NCBI GenBank assembly: GCA_963718405.1
Contig: CAVQYZ010000005.1
Span: 186,001 to 250,000 of the forward strand
Source of the DNA: Bog-756 sp963718405
GTDB taxonomy: Bacteria > Actinomycetota > Acidimicrobiia > Acidimicrobiales > RAAP-2
DNA: 64,000 bases
Reading direction: 5' to 3'
Positions 1-7,205 of this stretch are shown here, one piece after another (the stretch's first letter is position 1; every line of letters starts with the position of its first letter). Under the pieces are notes generated by a model, which ran no database searches, had not been told where the DNA came from, and saw nothing but the letters and a program-made list of their open reading frames with translations. The translations under genes were made by a program, and so were the position numbers.

Positions 1-663
1 GTCGGGCTCGGTCACCGACTCCTGGCTGTGGTCGCTGACCACGATGACCACCCACTGGTCCCACTCCGACCGGAGCCGGTCGAGGATCGAACCCAACCGG
101 GCGTCGGCCCGGCCGTACCGGTCGAGCGCCTCGGGAGCGTCCGGGCCGAAGATGTGGGCGGCGGTGTCGGTCTCGTTCAGCTGGACCACGATGAGGTCGG
201 CACGACCGTCGATGGCCTCCAGCACCCGGGCGGTGGTCTCACGGTCCTTGGCGTAACCCAGGACGTCGAGGTCCACGTCGGGTGCGAACCCGCCGTCGGG
301 CCACACCGAGTCGGCCCGGGCGGCTCCGGTCACCCCCACCAGGTGGTGGTCCCCGAACACCGCAGCACTCCGACGGCCGCCGGCGCGCACCGCGTCGAAC
401 AGGGTGGCGGACCTCGGTCCCCGCTCCCACGCAGGGACCGGGCCGGCACCGGTGGGGATCTCGTTGGCCACGATGCCGTGGCGGTCCGGAGCCACGCCGG
501 TGACGAAGGTGGCGTGGTTGGGGTACGTCGAGGTGGGCATCACGCCCACCGCCCCCTCCGGCCACCATCCGCCGGTCGAGGCCAGGCCGAAGAGGGTGGG
601 CATCACCGCGGGGTCCACGTGACGGGGGGACACCCCGTCGAGCACCAGGAAGAGGGCCCTCAC
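1..663 (-). CDS. NPP-type alkaline-phosphatase-superfamily phosphodiesterase, C-terminus beyond the window
   Basis: Reads leftward from a GTG and is still open at base 1, so only the first 221 codons are visible. LFLVLDGVSP supplies the first metal-binding Asp (residue 9). MPTSTYPNHATFVTG (residues 42-56) is the nucleotide pyrophosphatase/phosphodiesterase nucleophile motif, with Thr46 just before YPNH as the expected catalytic residue. NETDTAAHIFGP and VVSDHS carry further Asp/His metal ligands. The family uses two zinc ions to hydrolyse phosphodiesters or monoesters. No signal peptide is seen, so a cytoplasmic enzyme is likely. The GTG overlaps the stop of the upstream HD-domain gene (GTGA), indicating translational coupling. 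The substrate cannot be read from sequence. Confidence 0.85.
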   Translation of the reverse strand, partial: MRALFLVLDGVSPRHVDPAVMPTLFGLASTGGWWPEGAVGVMPTSTYPNHATFVTGVAPDRHGIVANEIPTGAGPVPAWERGPRSATLFDAVRAGGRRSAAVFGDHHLVGVTGAARADSVWPDGGFAPDVDLDVLGYAKDRETTARVLEAIDGRADLIVVQLNETDTAAHIFGPDAPEALDRYGRADARLGSILDRLRSEWDQWVVIVVSDHSQESVTEPD

Positions 664-1238
664 CCGGCCAACAGGTCCAGCGTGGCCGTCCACGCCTCCA
701 GCCCGGGGACCCGGGCGCCGGCCACCTTGGCCCCCTCGTCGGCCCGCCGCAGGCGCAGGGCGTCCTCGGCATAGGCCGAGGAGCGGAACTCGGAGGCCTC
801 CTCGGGCGTCATGGCCTCGCCCTGGAGGACCAGGGTGCGGAGGCTCCCCTCGGAGAGCCGGCCCCGGTACGACCGGTCCGTGGCCACCAGGTAGCGCTTG
901 GCCGGTACGTGCCCCTCGACGAGCCCGGCCACCCGGTCCCCGAAGACCGGCCGCACGAACCGGGCGGCCACCACGCCGTGGACGTCCTCGCATCCGGGCT
1001 CGAGCACATGGCCCAGGTCGTGGAGGAGCCCGGCCACCTGGAGCTCGGGGTCGTCGGGTTCAGCGTGGCGCAGGAGGGCGGCACACTGCAGCCCGTGGTC
1101 CAGGATGGTGAGCCCGGCGATCTCCTCGTTGGGCTCCTCCATCGAGCCGGCCCGGTGCAGCACGGCCAACACCTGGGCCAGGGTGGTGCGGTCGGTTGAG
1201 GGCGCGCTCACCGCGCCGATAGTAGGCGGGGGTACCAT
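660..1238 (-). CDS. PhnZ/MIOX-like HD-domain mixed-valent diiron oxygenase
   Basis: A 192-residue HD-domain protein. Candidate metal ligands are His48 (ILDHGLQCA), His73-Asp74 (GLLHDLGHV), His87, His110 (EGHVPAKRYL) and Asp167. The EGHVPAKRYL block with a Lys after the His, followed by LSEGSLRTLVLQGEAMTPEEA, matches my memory of PhnZ, which oxidatively cleaves a C-P bond, and of phosphonate-associated HDIG proteins related to myo-inositol oxygenase. The ATG at 1238 was chosen because upstream in-frame sequence is Arg/Gly-rich shadow coding. It forms a two-gene operon with the downstream phosphodiesterase (4-base overlap). A PhnY-like hydroxylase partner is not visible in the window, so the phosphonate role is an inference. 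Confidence 0.75.
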   Translation of the reverse strand: MVPPPTIGAVSAPSTDRTTLAQVLAVLHRAGSMEEPNEEIAGLTILDHGLQCAALLRHAEPDDPELQVAGLLHDLGHVLEPGCEDVHGVVAARFVRPVFGDRVAGLVEGHVPAKRYLVATDRSYRGRLSEGSLRTLVLQGEAMTPEEASEFRSSAYAEDALRLRRADEGAKVAGARVPGLEAWTATLDLLAG

Positions 1239-1307
1239 CGGGTCACGGGCACCATCCCAACAGGTACCGGTCGTCTCCGATGGTGGAATGCCGCCCTCGC
1301 CGCTGGG

Positions 1308-3050
1308 GTGATCGGGGCAGTGGTGGTGGCCGGGCTGGCGGCGGCCGGCACCTTCGCCGGCGCCGGGCCCGCGGCCACCCCGCTGACGTCGCCCACCACA
1401 CCTCGGCACCCGGCCCGCCCGTCATCAGCGGCCACCACGTCCCCGCAGGTGCGTCGGGCCCCGCCGGTCGCCCTCGACGCGGTGGCCTGCCCCACCGTGT
1501 CGGAGTGCATCGCCGTCGGTGGCGCCGGGGGCGTCGAGGTCAGCCGGACCGGTGGTCGCACCTGGTCGGCGGTAACCGTTCCGACCCGGCACTACCTCTA
1601 TGGCGTGGCTTGTGACGACCCGGCTCACTGCGTGGCCGTCGGTGACGCCGGGACCGCCCTGGTCACCGGGGACGGAGGCTCGTCGTGGAAGCTCTATCCG
1701 ACCGGGGTGGGCATCCCCCTGTCGTCGGTGGCCTGCCCGGGAACCGGCCGGTGCTACGCCGGGGGCGACGCCGACACCGTGATCGCCACCGACGACAGCG
1801 GGTCCCACTGGCAGCGGGTGCTCGGGGGCAGCGGCGTGGTCGACGGGGTGGCCTGCAGCACCTCCATCCAGTGCGCCGCCGTCACCAGCAGCGCGGTGGA
1901 GAACCTGGCCACCTCCAACGGGTCGACCTGGAGGCCGGTCACGCTGCCCTTCGCCCCCCTCGATGGCCTGGCCCCGCTCAACGGGATCGGCTGCTCCGGC
2001 TCGACGTGCGTGGCCGTGGGGGGCCACGGGCTCATTGCCAGCTCACTCCGCGGCGGGGCCACCTGGTCCGCCGACCAGTCGCCCACCTCCGACGACCTCA
2101 TGGCCGCGGCCTGCCGCTCACCGTTGGCCTGCGTGGCCGTGGGCCAGGCCGGGACCATCCTCACCACCGAAGGGAGTGGTCCGCCGTGGAAGGCGGTGGC
2201 GTCGCACACCGGCCAGACCTTGTTGGGGGTGGCCTGTCCCTCCCTCGACCAGTGCGTGGCCGTGGGCAGCGGGGGCGCCGTTCTGACCTCCGACGACGGC
2301 GGCGCCCAGTGGGTGGTGCGGGCCGGGAGGGCGGCCCCGGGCCCGAGCCTGCGCCTGTTGGTGGTGGGGGACTCGTTCGCCCACACCCTGGCCATGGGGC
2401 TGGCCCGCAATGCCACCGCCTGGGGGGCCGACGTGATCGACGGGTCGCTCGACGGCTGTGCCCTGGTCCGGGGCAGCCCGGTCCTCATCGGCACCGACCA
2501 GTTGGCGGTGAGCGGCCCCTGCGCCCCGACCGGCACCGGCTGGCCCTCGCAGTACCGGTCCGACGTCAGCACATCACGACCCACCCTGTCCCTGCTGGTA
2601 CTGGGCCCCTGGGACCTGAGCACCCGGAAGGTCGACGGGCGGTGGGAGTGGCCCGGCCAGTCGGCCTACGACGACTCCTACGCTCAGCTGATCACCTCGG
2701 CGGTGCACATCCTCTCGGCCGGCGGCGGCCGGGTGGCCATCACCACGGTGCCCGAGGTCCGGTCCTCGGGTCCCGAGCTCTGCGTCCCCCCACCGGCCAC
2801 CGTCGCCGACTGCCCGACCGGCACCCAACGGGTGGCGGCGCTCAACCAGGTGGCCCGGTGGGTGGTGGGCGTGCTCGGTGGCAAGGTCGCCCTGATCGAC
2901 CTGAGCCACCAGCTGTCACCCGACGGCGCCTTCGCCAGCGAGGTCGACGGGGTGGTGGTCAGGGCGGCCGACGGGGTGCACCTGAGTGAGCCGGGCGGCG
3001 AATGGCTGACGCCGTGGCTCATGCCCCGGCTGCAGCAGGCCGATCGGTGA
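1308..3050 (+). CDS. Secreted seven-repeat beta-propeller fused to an SGNH hydrolase-like domain
   Basis: 580 residues from the first available in-frame start (GTG). A hydrophobic N-terminal stretch suggests a signal or anchor, followed by a Pro/Ser/Thr linker to about residue 53. Seven repeats of the type VACPxxxxCxAVG follow, each with a close Cys pair (61/67, 102/108, 143/149, 183/189, 229/234, 269/275, 310/316) and most with a GG-x-x-W blade end, as in YCF48/BNR-like propellers. From residue 348 the protein changes to an SGNH/GDSL fold: LLVVGDSFAHT (nucleophile Ser356) and, near the end, AADGVHL with the Asp555/His558 pair. This resembles the SGNH domain attached to OatA-type acyltransferases. 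A role in cell-surface polysaccharide (de)acylation is inferred. It converges with the monooxygenase gene at 3064. Confidence 0.75.
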   Translation: MIGAVVVAGLAAAGTFAGAGPAATPLTSPTTPRHPARPSSAATTSPQVRRAPPVALDAVACPTVSECIAVGGAGGVEVSRTGGRTWSAVTVPTRHYLYGVACDDPAHCVAVGDAGTALVTGDGGSSWKLYPTGVGIPLSSVACPGTGRCYAGGDADTVIATDDSGSHWQRVLGGSGVVDGVACSTSIQCAAVTSSAVENLATSNGSTWRPVTLPFAPLDGLAPLNGIGCSGSTCVAVGGHGLIASSLRGGATWSADQSPTSDDLMAAACRSPLACVAVGQAGTILTTEGSGPPWKAVASHTGQTLLGVACPSLDQCVAVGSGGAVLTSDDGGAQWVVRAGRAAPGPSLRLLVVGDSFAHTLAMGLARNATAWGADVIDGSLDGCALVRGSPVLIGTDQLAVSGPCAPTGTGWPSQYRSDVSTSRPTLSLLVLGPWDLSTRKVDGRWEWPGQSAYDDSYAQLITSAVHILSAGGGRVAITTVPEVRSSGPELCVPPPATVADCPTGTQRVAALNQVARWVVGVLGGKVALIDLSHQLSPDGAFASEVDGVVVRAADGVHLSEPGGEWLTPWLMPRLQQADR

Positions 3051-3063
3051 TCCGCCCGTTACC

Positions 3064-4992
3064 TCAGCGCACCACGAAGTCGTCGAGGTCGGGCTGTTTG
3101 GTCCAGCCCCAGTAGTCGACCAGGCGCCACGGGCTCAGCACGTGGATCTCGCCGTAGGCGTTCTTGAAGAAGGAGTGCTTGACCGAAGGCTGGGACCACA
3201 CCAGGGTGGCCATCTCCCGTTGCGATCGCTGGTGCCAGTCGTCGCACCGCTCCTGGCGGGGCTCCATGGAGCGGTGGCCCCCGGCCACCAGCTCCTCGAT
3301 GCACTGGGTGATGTAGCGCATCTGGCACTCGGAGTGGAAGATGAGGCTCCCGCCGTGGGCCAGGTTGGTGCCCGGTCCGTACATGCAGAAGAGGTTGGGA
3401 AAGCCCGGGACGGTGATCCCCAGGTAGGCGGCGGGGCGCTCGCCCCACAGGGCCCGGAGGTCGACCCCGTCGCGACCCACGATCTCCATGGGCCACAGGA
3501 CCCGGTTGGCGTAGAAGCCGGTGGCGAAGACGATGACGTCGGCCGGGTACCGCCGGCCGTCGGTGGTGACCACGGCATCGGCCTCGATGTGGTCGATGCC
3601 GGTCCGGACCAGCTCCACGTTGTGGCGGGTGAGCGTGCGCAACCAGCTTCCGTTGTCCTGGAGGGTGCGCTTCCCGGTGGCCGGGTAGTCGGGGACCACC
3701 TTGGCCACCAGCTCGGGGTCGTTGTCCACCTGGCTGGTGATCCACTCGGTGAACATCTGCCGGGTCAGCTCGTTCATCTCGCTGACCGCCCGCTGCTGAT
3801 CGGGGTAGTCCGGATCGACCCGGGCCGCCTCGAGTCCCTTGTCGCACCCCGGCCACAGGAGCAGGAACCGGTACCACCGTCCGTAGAAGGGGAGGTGACG
3901 CAGGGCCCACCGGACGCCCGGTCCCACCGCCTCGTGGTAGTTGGGGTTGGGGAACATCCACTGGGCCGTGCGCTGGAACACGGTCAGCTGCTCGACGTCG
4001 GGGGCGATGGTCGGGGCGATCTGGAAGCCGCTGGCCCCGGCCCCGATCATGGCCACCCGCTTGCCGTGGAGGTCCACCGAGTGATCCCAGCGGGCCGAGT
4101 GGAAGGCCGGCCCGGCGAAGCGCTCCCGGCCGGGGATGTCCGGTACGTGGGGGCGGTTGAGCTGGCCGACGGCGGAGATGATGGCCCGGGCCACCAGGGT
4201 GGACTCCGTGCCGTCGGCTGACCGGACCCGGACCGACCAGGTGGCGTCGTCGTCGTTCCAGGTCGCTCCGAGGACCTCGGTCTCCCACCGGACGTGGGGC
4301 TCGATGGCGTGGCGGTGCATCACCGACTCGAAGTAGGCCTGGAGCTCGGGCTGCTGGGCGAAGAACTCGGTCCACTGGTCGCTGGGCTCGAAGCTGTAGC
4401 AGTAGAAGTGGTTGCCCACATCGACCCGGGCCCCGGGGTACGAGTTCTCCCACCAGGTGCCGCCGACGCCGGCATTCTTCTCGACGATGGTGAAGGGGAT
4501 GCCGGCCTCCTGGAGGCGGATGCCGGCTAGGAGCCCGGACTGGCCGCAGCCCACCACCACCACCGGGAAGGCCTCACGGGATGCCTGGTCGGCCACCACC
4601 GGGACCCGACGGGAGTCCGCCCCGTCCAGCTCCATCTCCTCCATGAGCATGGGGACGTACTCGACGGGCACGTCCTCGCAGACCAGCCAGGTCATCATCT
4701 CGTGGAGCAACTCCGGCGACACCGGATCGGGCTCGGGACAGCCGCGGCGGCGGTACGCACGGATCACCTCGAGGGCCAGGGCCCGGGCCTCGGCCTTGTC
4801 CTCCTCGCTCATGTACCCCTGGACCTCGTTGAGGAACAGGCCGGCGGGCCGGAGCCGGCCCCGGATGAGATCGGGGTCCCCGGACATGTGCACCAGCGAG
4901 AGCATCAGGGTCGGGATGCTCACGTCGAGCAGGGCCTCAGCGATCTCCTCGTCCGAGGTGTCGAACGGCTCCCCCGCGTGCGGATTGCGCAT
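3064..4992 (-). CDS. FAD/NADPH-dependent Baeyer-Villiger-type monooxygenase
   Basis: 642 residues. An N-terminal extension of about 140 residues, as in 4-hydroxyacetophenone monooxygenase-like enzymes, precedes the FAD Rossmann motif VVVGCGQSGLLAG (145-157) and GGTWWENSYPGARVD. The Baeyer-Villiger fingerprint F-x-G-x-x-x-H-x-x-x-W-D is present at residues 292-303, and the NADPH Rossmann motif is IGAGASG (316-322). FATGFYAN is the conserved late FAD-binding segment. The family inserts oxygen next to a ketone carbonyl using FAD, NADPH and O2. The gene stands alone; its upstream neighbour is a small gene and an ArsR regulator, which may sense a substrate. The substrate is unknown. Confidence 0.9.
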   Translation of the reverse strand: MRNPHAGEPFDTSDEEIAEALLDVSIPTLMLSLVHMSGDPDLIRGRLRPAGLFLNEVQGYMSEEDKAEARALALEVIRAYRRRGCPEPDPVSPELLHEMMTWLVCEDVPVEYVPMLMEEMELDGADSRRVPVVADQASREAFPVVVVGCGQSGLLAGIRLQEAGIPFTIVEKNAGVGGTWWENSYPGARVDVGNHFYCYSFEPSDQWTEFFAQQPELQAYFESVMHRHAIEPHVRWETEVLGATWNDDDATWSVRVRSADGTESTLVARAIISAVGQLNRPHVPDIPGRERFAGPAFHSARWDHSVDLHGKRVAMIGAGASGFQIAPTIAPDVEQLTVFQRTAQWMFPNPNYHEAVGPGVRWALRHLPFYGRWYRFLLLWPGCDKGLEAARVDPDYPDQQRAVSEMNELTRQMFTEWITSQVDNDPELVAKVVPDYPATGKRTLQDNGSWLRTLTRHNVELVRTGIDHIEADAVVTTDGRRYPADVIVFATGFYANRVLWPMEIVGRDGVDLRALWGERPAAYLGITVPGFPNLFCMYGPGTNLAHGGSLIFHSECQMRYITQCIEELVAGGHRSMEPRQERCDDWHQRSQREMATLVWSQPSVKHSFFKNAYGEIHVLSPWRLVDYWGWTKQPDLDDFVVR

Positions 4993-5114
4993 GTCCTGGC
5001 CCTTTCTCGACGGGAGCGCACCGCGCCCACGAGGAGTTCAGGGTACACAGGCCGGTCACGTCCCGGCGGTGGGGGCGACGCCGACCAAGCAGGGCGCCAG
5101 GGGTGCCTGGAGGG

Positions 5115-5375
5115 TCAGGCGGTGCGACCCCGCCGGGCTCCGGAGCTCTCGAGGGCCCGGGCCAACGCCTCGGGCCCGGCCAGCCGGCGGCCCGCTCCGA
5201 TCAACAGTCCACCCACTACCCGGGACGGGCTGTGGCGGGGCCGGGGGGCCGGGAGCGAAAGGGGGTCCAAGAGGGGCCGGTCCCCGTACACCGGGACCCG
5301 CCGGTGCAGGGCGGCACTCCGCTCGCGGTCGGCCATCCGACTCTTCACCATCTTTTCGGAGACCAACGGGTGCAT
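5115..5375 (-). CDS. Small basic protein of unknown function, divergent from the ArsR gene
   Basis: 86 residues beginning MHPLVSEKMVKSRMADRER, with a basic helical N-terminus, a Pro/Arg-rich middle and a C-terminal segment VGGLLIGAGRRLAGPEAL. Short actinobacterial proteins with an MHP start, a charged helix and a terminal GRRLAGP-type segment are common; I know no assigned function. The ATG was chosen because a strong promoter (TTGACA, 17 bases, TAAATT) sits just upstream, giving a leader of only a few bases. It is divergent from the ArsR gene, with overlapping promoters, and so is the most likely regulatory target. Confidence 0.55.
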   Translation of the reverse strand: MHPLVSEKMVKSRMADRERSAALHRRVPVYGDRPLLDPLSLPAPRPRHSPSRVVGGLLIGAGRRLAGPEALARALESSGARRGRTA

Positions 5376-5388
5376 GCTCACGCAGACC

Positions 5389-5417
5389 AATTTACCGACT
5401 GTAGTTGACAGTGTCAA
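5389..5417 (-). promoter_or_regulatory. Leftward promoter of the small gene, sharing a TTGACA palindrome with the ArsR promoter
   Basis: Read leftward: -35 TTGACA (5417-5412), 17-base spacer, -10 TAAATT (5394-5389). The -35 box is one arm of the 13-base inverted repeat TTGACAGTGTCAA (5405-5417), whose other arm is the -35 of the opposite promoter. The predicted transcription start is about 5382, a few bases before the ATG at 5375. Confidence 0.65.
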
Positions 5418-5446
5418 GAATATCCCTATATAGTCATAGAACTATG
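5405..5446 (+). promoter_or_regulatory. Rightward promoter and operator of the ArsR gene
   Basis: TTGACA (5405-5410) is followed by TATATA (5427-5432, 16-base spacer) or TATAGT (5429-5434, 18-base spacer). This near-consensus promoter is unusually AT-rich for this DNA. The dyad TTGACAGTGTCAA covers the -35, CTATATAG (5426-5433) covers the -10, and CATAG-N2-CTATG (5435-5446) covers the predicted start and the ATG. The predicted transcript is nearly leaderless. ArsR autoregulation through one of these dyads is inferred. Confidence 0.65.
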
Positions 5447-6478
5447 CCACTCCTACACACCGACCTCCCGCCCTCCCAGTCGCCACGGGTCTCGGTCCAA
5501 CCGTCCGTGGTCATCGAGCTCGAGTGGGCCCTGGCCTCCGGCGAGAACGACCGCTACCGGGCGGACCACCCGGTGCTGGACGCCATGTACCAGAGCCATC
5601 CGGACCTGCTCTCGAGGGTCGGGTCGATCTGGGGTCCGGGCGAGGCCATCAGCTGCGGTGGCTTCATGGAGCTGATGCTGTTGGCCCACCAGGGCGGGCT
5701 GCTCTTCGGCACCGATGTCGGTCCGTTCCTCGATGGTCTGGGCGAACTGTGCGCCACCGCCCCGACGGACCTGGAGCAGTACCTGATCACCGAGACCGAG
5801 GAGGACCGCCGGGCCGTCCTGGCCCGGCTCCGCCGTCTGCGGGAGTCGGCCGACCTCCGGGAGCAGTACGTGGAGCTGATCCGCGACATGTGGGAGGCCA
5901 TCCGGCCCGATTGGGAACGGTCGGGCCGGGGCGCGGTGGAGGTGGCGGTGGCGGCCCGTGAGGGCATCCGGGCCAAAGGGGCCGACTGGCACGAGGTGAC
6001 CCGCAGCGAGTGCGATTTCGGCGACCTGGTGGACCGGACCATGGCCGAACTCGGGCCGGACGCCGAACTGGTGGTGGTTCCGGCCTTCTTCACCCACAGG
6101 GGACTGGTGATCGACCTACCCGGGATCGTGGTCCTCGGAGTGCGCACCGACATCACCGGCGCCCAGGCCCGGGCCCGCACCGAGTCCTTGGCCCGTCGGT
6201 TGAAGGCCATCTCGGACCCCACGCGACTGGCCATGCTGGATGCCCTGCGGAACGGCCCACGCACCATCACCGACATCGCCGCGGCCTTCGCTCTGGCGCA
6301 ACCGACGGTGAGCAACCACATCAAGGTCCTGCGCCATGCCGGACTGGTCACCGACGTCCGCGACGGGACCCGGCGTCAGCTGGTGGTCCAGTCCGATGCC
6401 GTGGATGAACTGCTCTCGAACCTCCACGACGTCCTCTCGGACCGGGACGCCCGTGTTGTCCCGAGCCTCACCACCTAG
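5444..6478 (+). CDS. ArsR-family transcriptional regulator with long N-terminal domain
   Basis: 344 residues. The C-terminal 90 or so form a winged helix of the ArsR type: ARRLKAISDPTRLAMLDAL, then TITDIAAAFALAQPTVSNHIKVLRHAGLV (recognition helix), then the wing VRDGTRRQLVV. The N-terminal 240 residues match the DUF5937-type domain often found ahead of ArsR domains and may bind an effector. No CxC metal motif is seen, so metal sensing is unlikely. A TTG at 5405 in frame was rejected because it is the -35 box; the ATG at 5444 lies at the predicted transcription start, suggesting a leaderless mRNA. Likely targets are itself, the divergent small gene and possibly the monooxygenase. Confidence 0.85.
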   Translation: MPLLHTDLPPSQSPRVSVQPSVVIELEWALASGENDRYRADHPVLDAMYQSHPDLLSRVGSIWGPGEAISCGGFMELMLLAHQGGLLFGTDVGPFLDGLGELCATAPTDLEQYLITETEEDRRAVLARLRRLRESADLREQYVELIRDMWEAIRPDWERSGRGAVEVAVAAREGIRAKGADWHEVTRSECDFGDLVDRTMAELGPDAELVVVPAFFTHRGLVIDLPGIVVLGVRTDITGAQARARTESLARRLKAISDPTRLAMLDALRNGPRTITDIAAAFALAQPTVSNHIKVLRHAGLVTDVRDGTRRQLVVQSDAVDELLSNLHDVLSDRDARVVPSLTT

Positions 6479-6538
6479 CTCCAGGTCATCCGGTGCCAGG
6501 CTCGTAGGCTGTGCCCACGCTCACACGGTCTGTAGCGA

Positions 6539-7198
6539 TCAGAGCGGACGGGTGGCGATGACGAATCCCTGGTCGGTGGTCTCGTGCTCCAGTTCCGGGG
6601 CCCTGAGGGCGGTGGTGTGGATCGTGAAGCCTGCGCTCTCCAGAGAACCGGCAACTGCCTGCACACGGTGTCGGTAGCTGGTGAGCGGCAGGTGGGTGCC
6701 GAAGGCATCCTCGCGGTGGACGGGCTCACCTTCCGCCTGAAAGGCCAGGAGCAGATGGCCTCCGGGAATCAAGACTCTGGCCAGTTCACCGAATGCCTCA
6801 TCGAGGCGACCGGGAGGCGTGTAGATGATCGAGTACCAGCAGACCGCGCCGGCCAGCACTCCCGTTTCGAAGGGAAGCGCATCGAGTTGGCCTTCTTTGA
6901 ACTCGATGTCCGGGTGTGCGGTGCGAGCGATGGCGAGCATCGCTTGGGACACGTCCACACCAACCACGTCGAGACCACGGTCCGCCAGGAAAGCCGCCGC
7001 TCGACCCGGCCCGCACCCGATATCGGCTACACGGTTGACGGCCTGTCTCTTGATCAGCTCGATGAAGGCCACGAGCATGGCCCGGTCAACCGGGGATTCC
7101 GTGGCGGCGTTGATAGCAGTGCCTACCGACTCGACATACGTCCGCGCCGTCATGTCGTAGACATCTCGGGCGGCTGCTACGTGATCCTGGCTGGACAC
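6539..7198 (-). CDS. Class I SAM-dependent methyltransferase
   Basis: 219 residues with motif I VADIGCGPGRAAAFLADRG, then DVVGVDVSQAML with an acidic residue for the SAM ribose, and LIPGGHLLLAFQ as the post-motif strand. This is the Methyltransf_11/25 type, which methylates small molecules. It begins 7 bases after the icd stop on the same strand and so is probably cotranscribed with icd, although no functional link is known. The substrate cannot be inferred. It converges with the ArsR gene. Confidence 0.85.
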   Translation of the reverse strand: MSSQDHVAAARDVYDMTARTYVESVGTAINAATESPVDRAMLVAFIELIKRQAVNRVADIGCGPGRAAAFLADRGLDVVGVDVSQAMLAIARTAHPDIEFKEGQLDALPFETGVLAGAVCWYSIIYTPPGRLDEAFGELARVLIPGGHLLLAFQAEGEPVHREDAFGTHLPLTSYRHRVQAVAGSLESAGFTIHTTALRAPELEHETTDQGFVIATRPL

Positions 7199-7205
7199 GC
7201 CCCGC

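Noticed and set aside
28..774. Long plus-strand open frame opposite the first two genes
   Set aside because: Arg/Gly/Pro/His-rich antisense shadow of the phosphodiesterase and HD genes, which carry clear motifs.
5405..5443. Earlier TTG start for the ArsR gene
   Set aside because: The TTG is part of the -35 box TTGACA; translation from it would precede the predicted transcription start.
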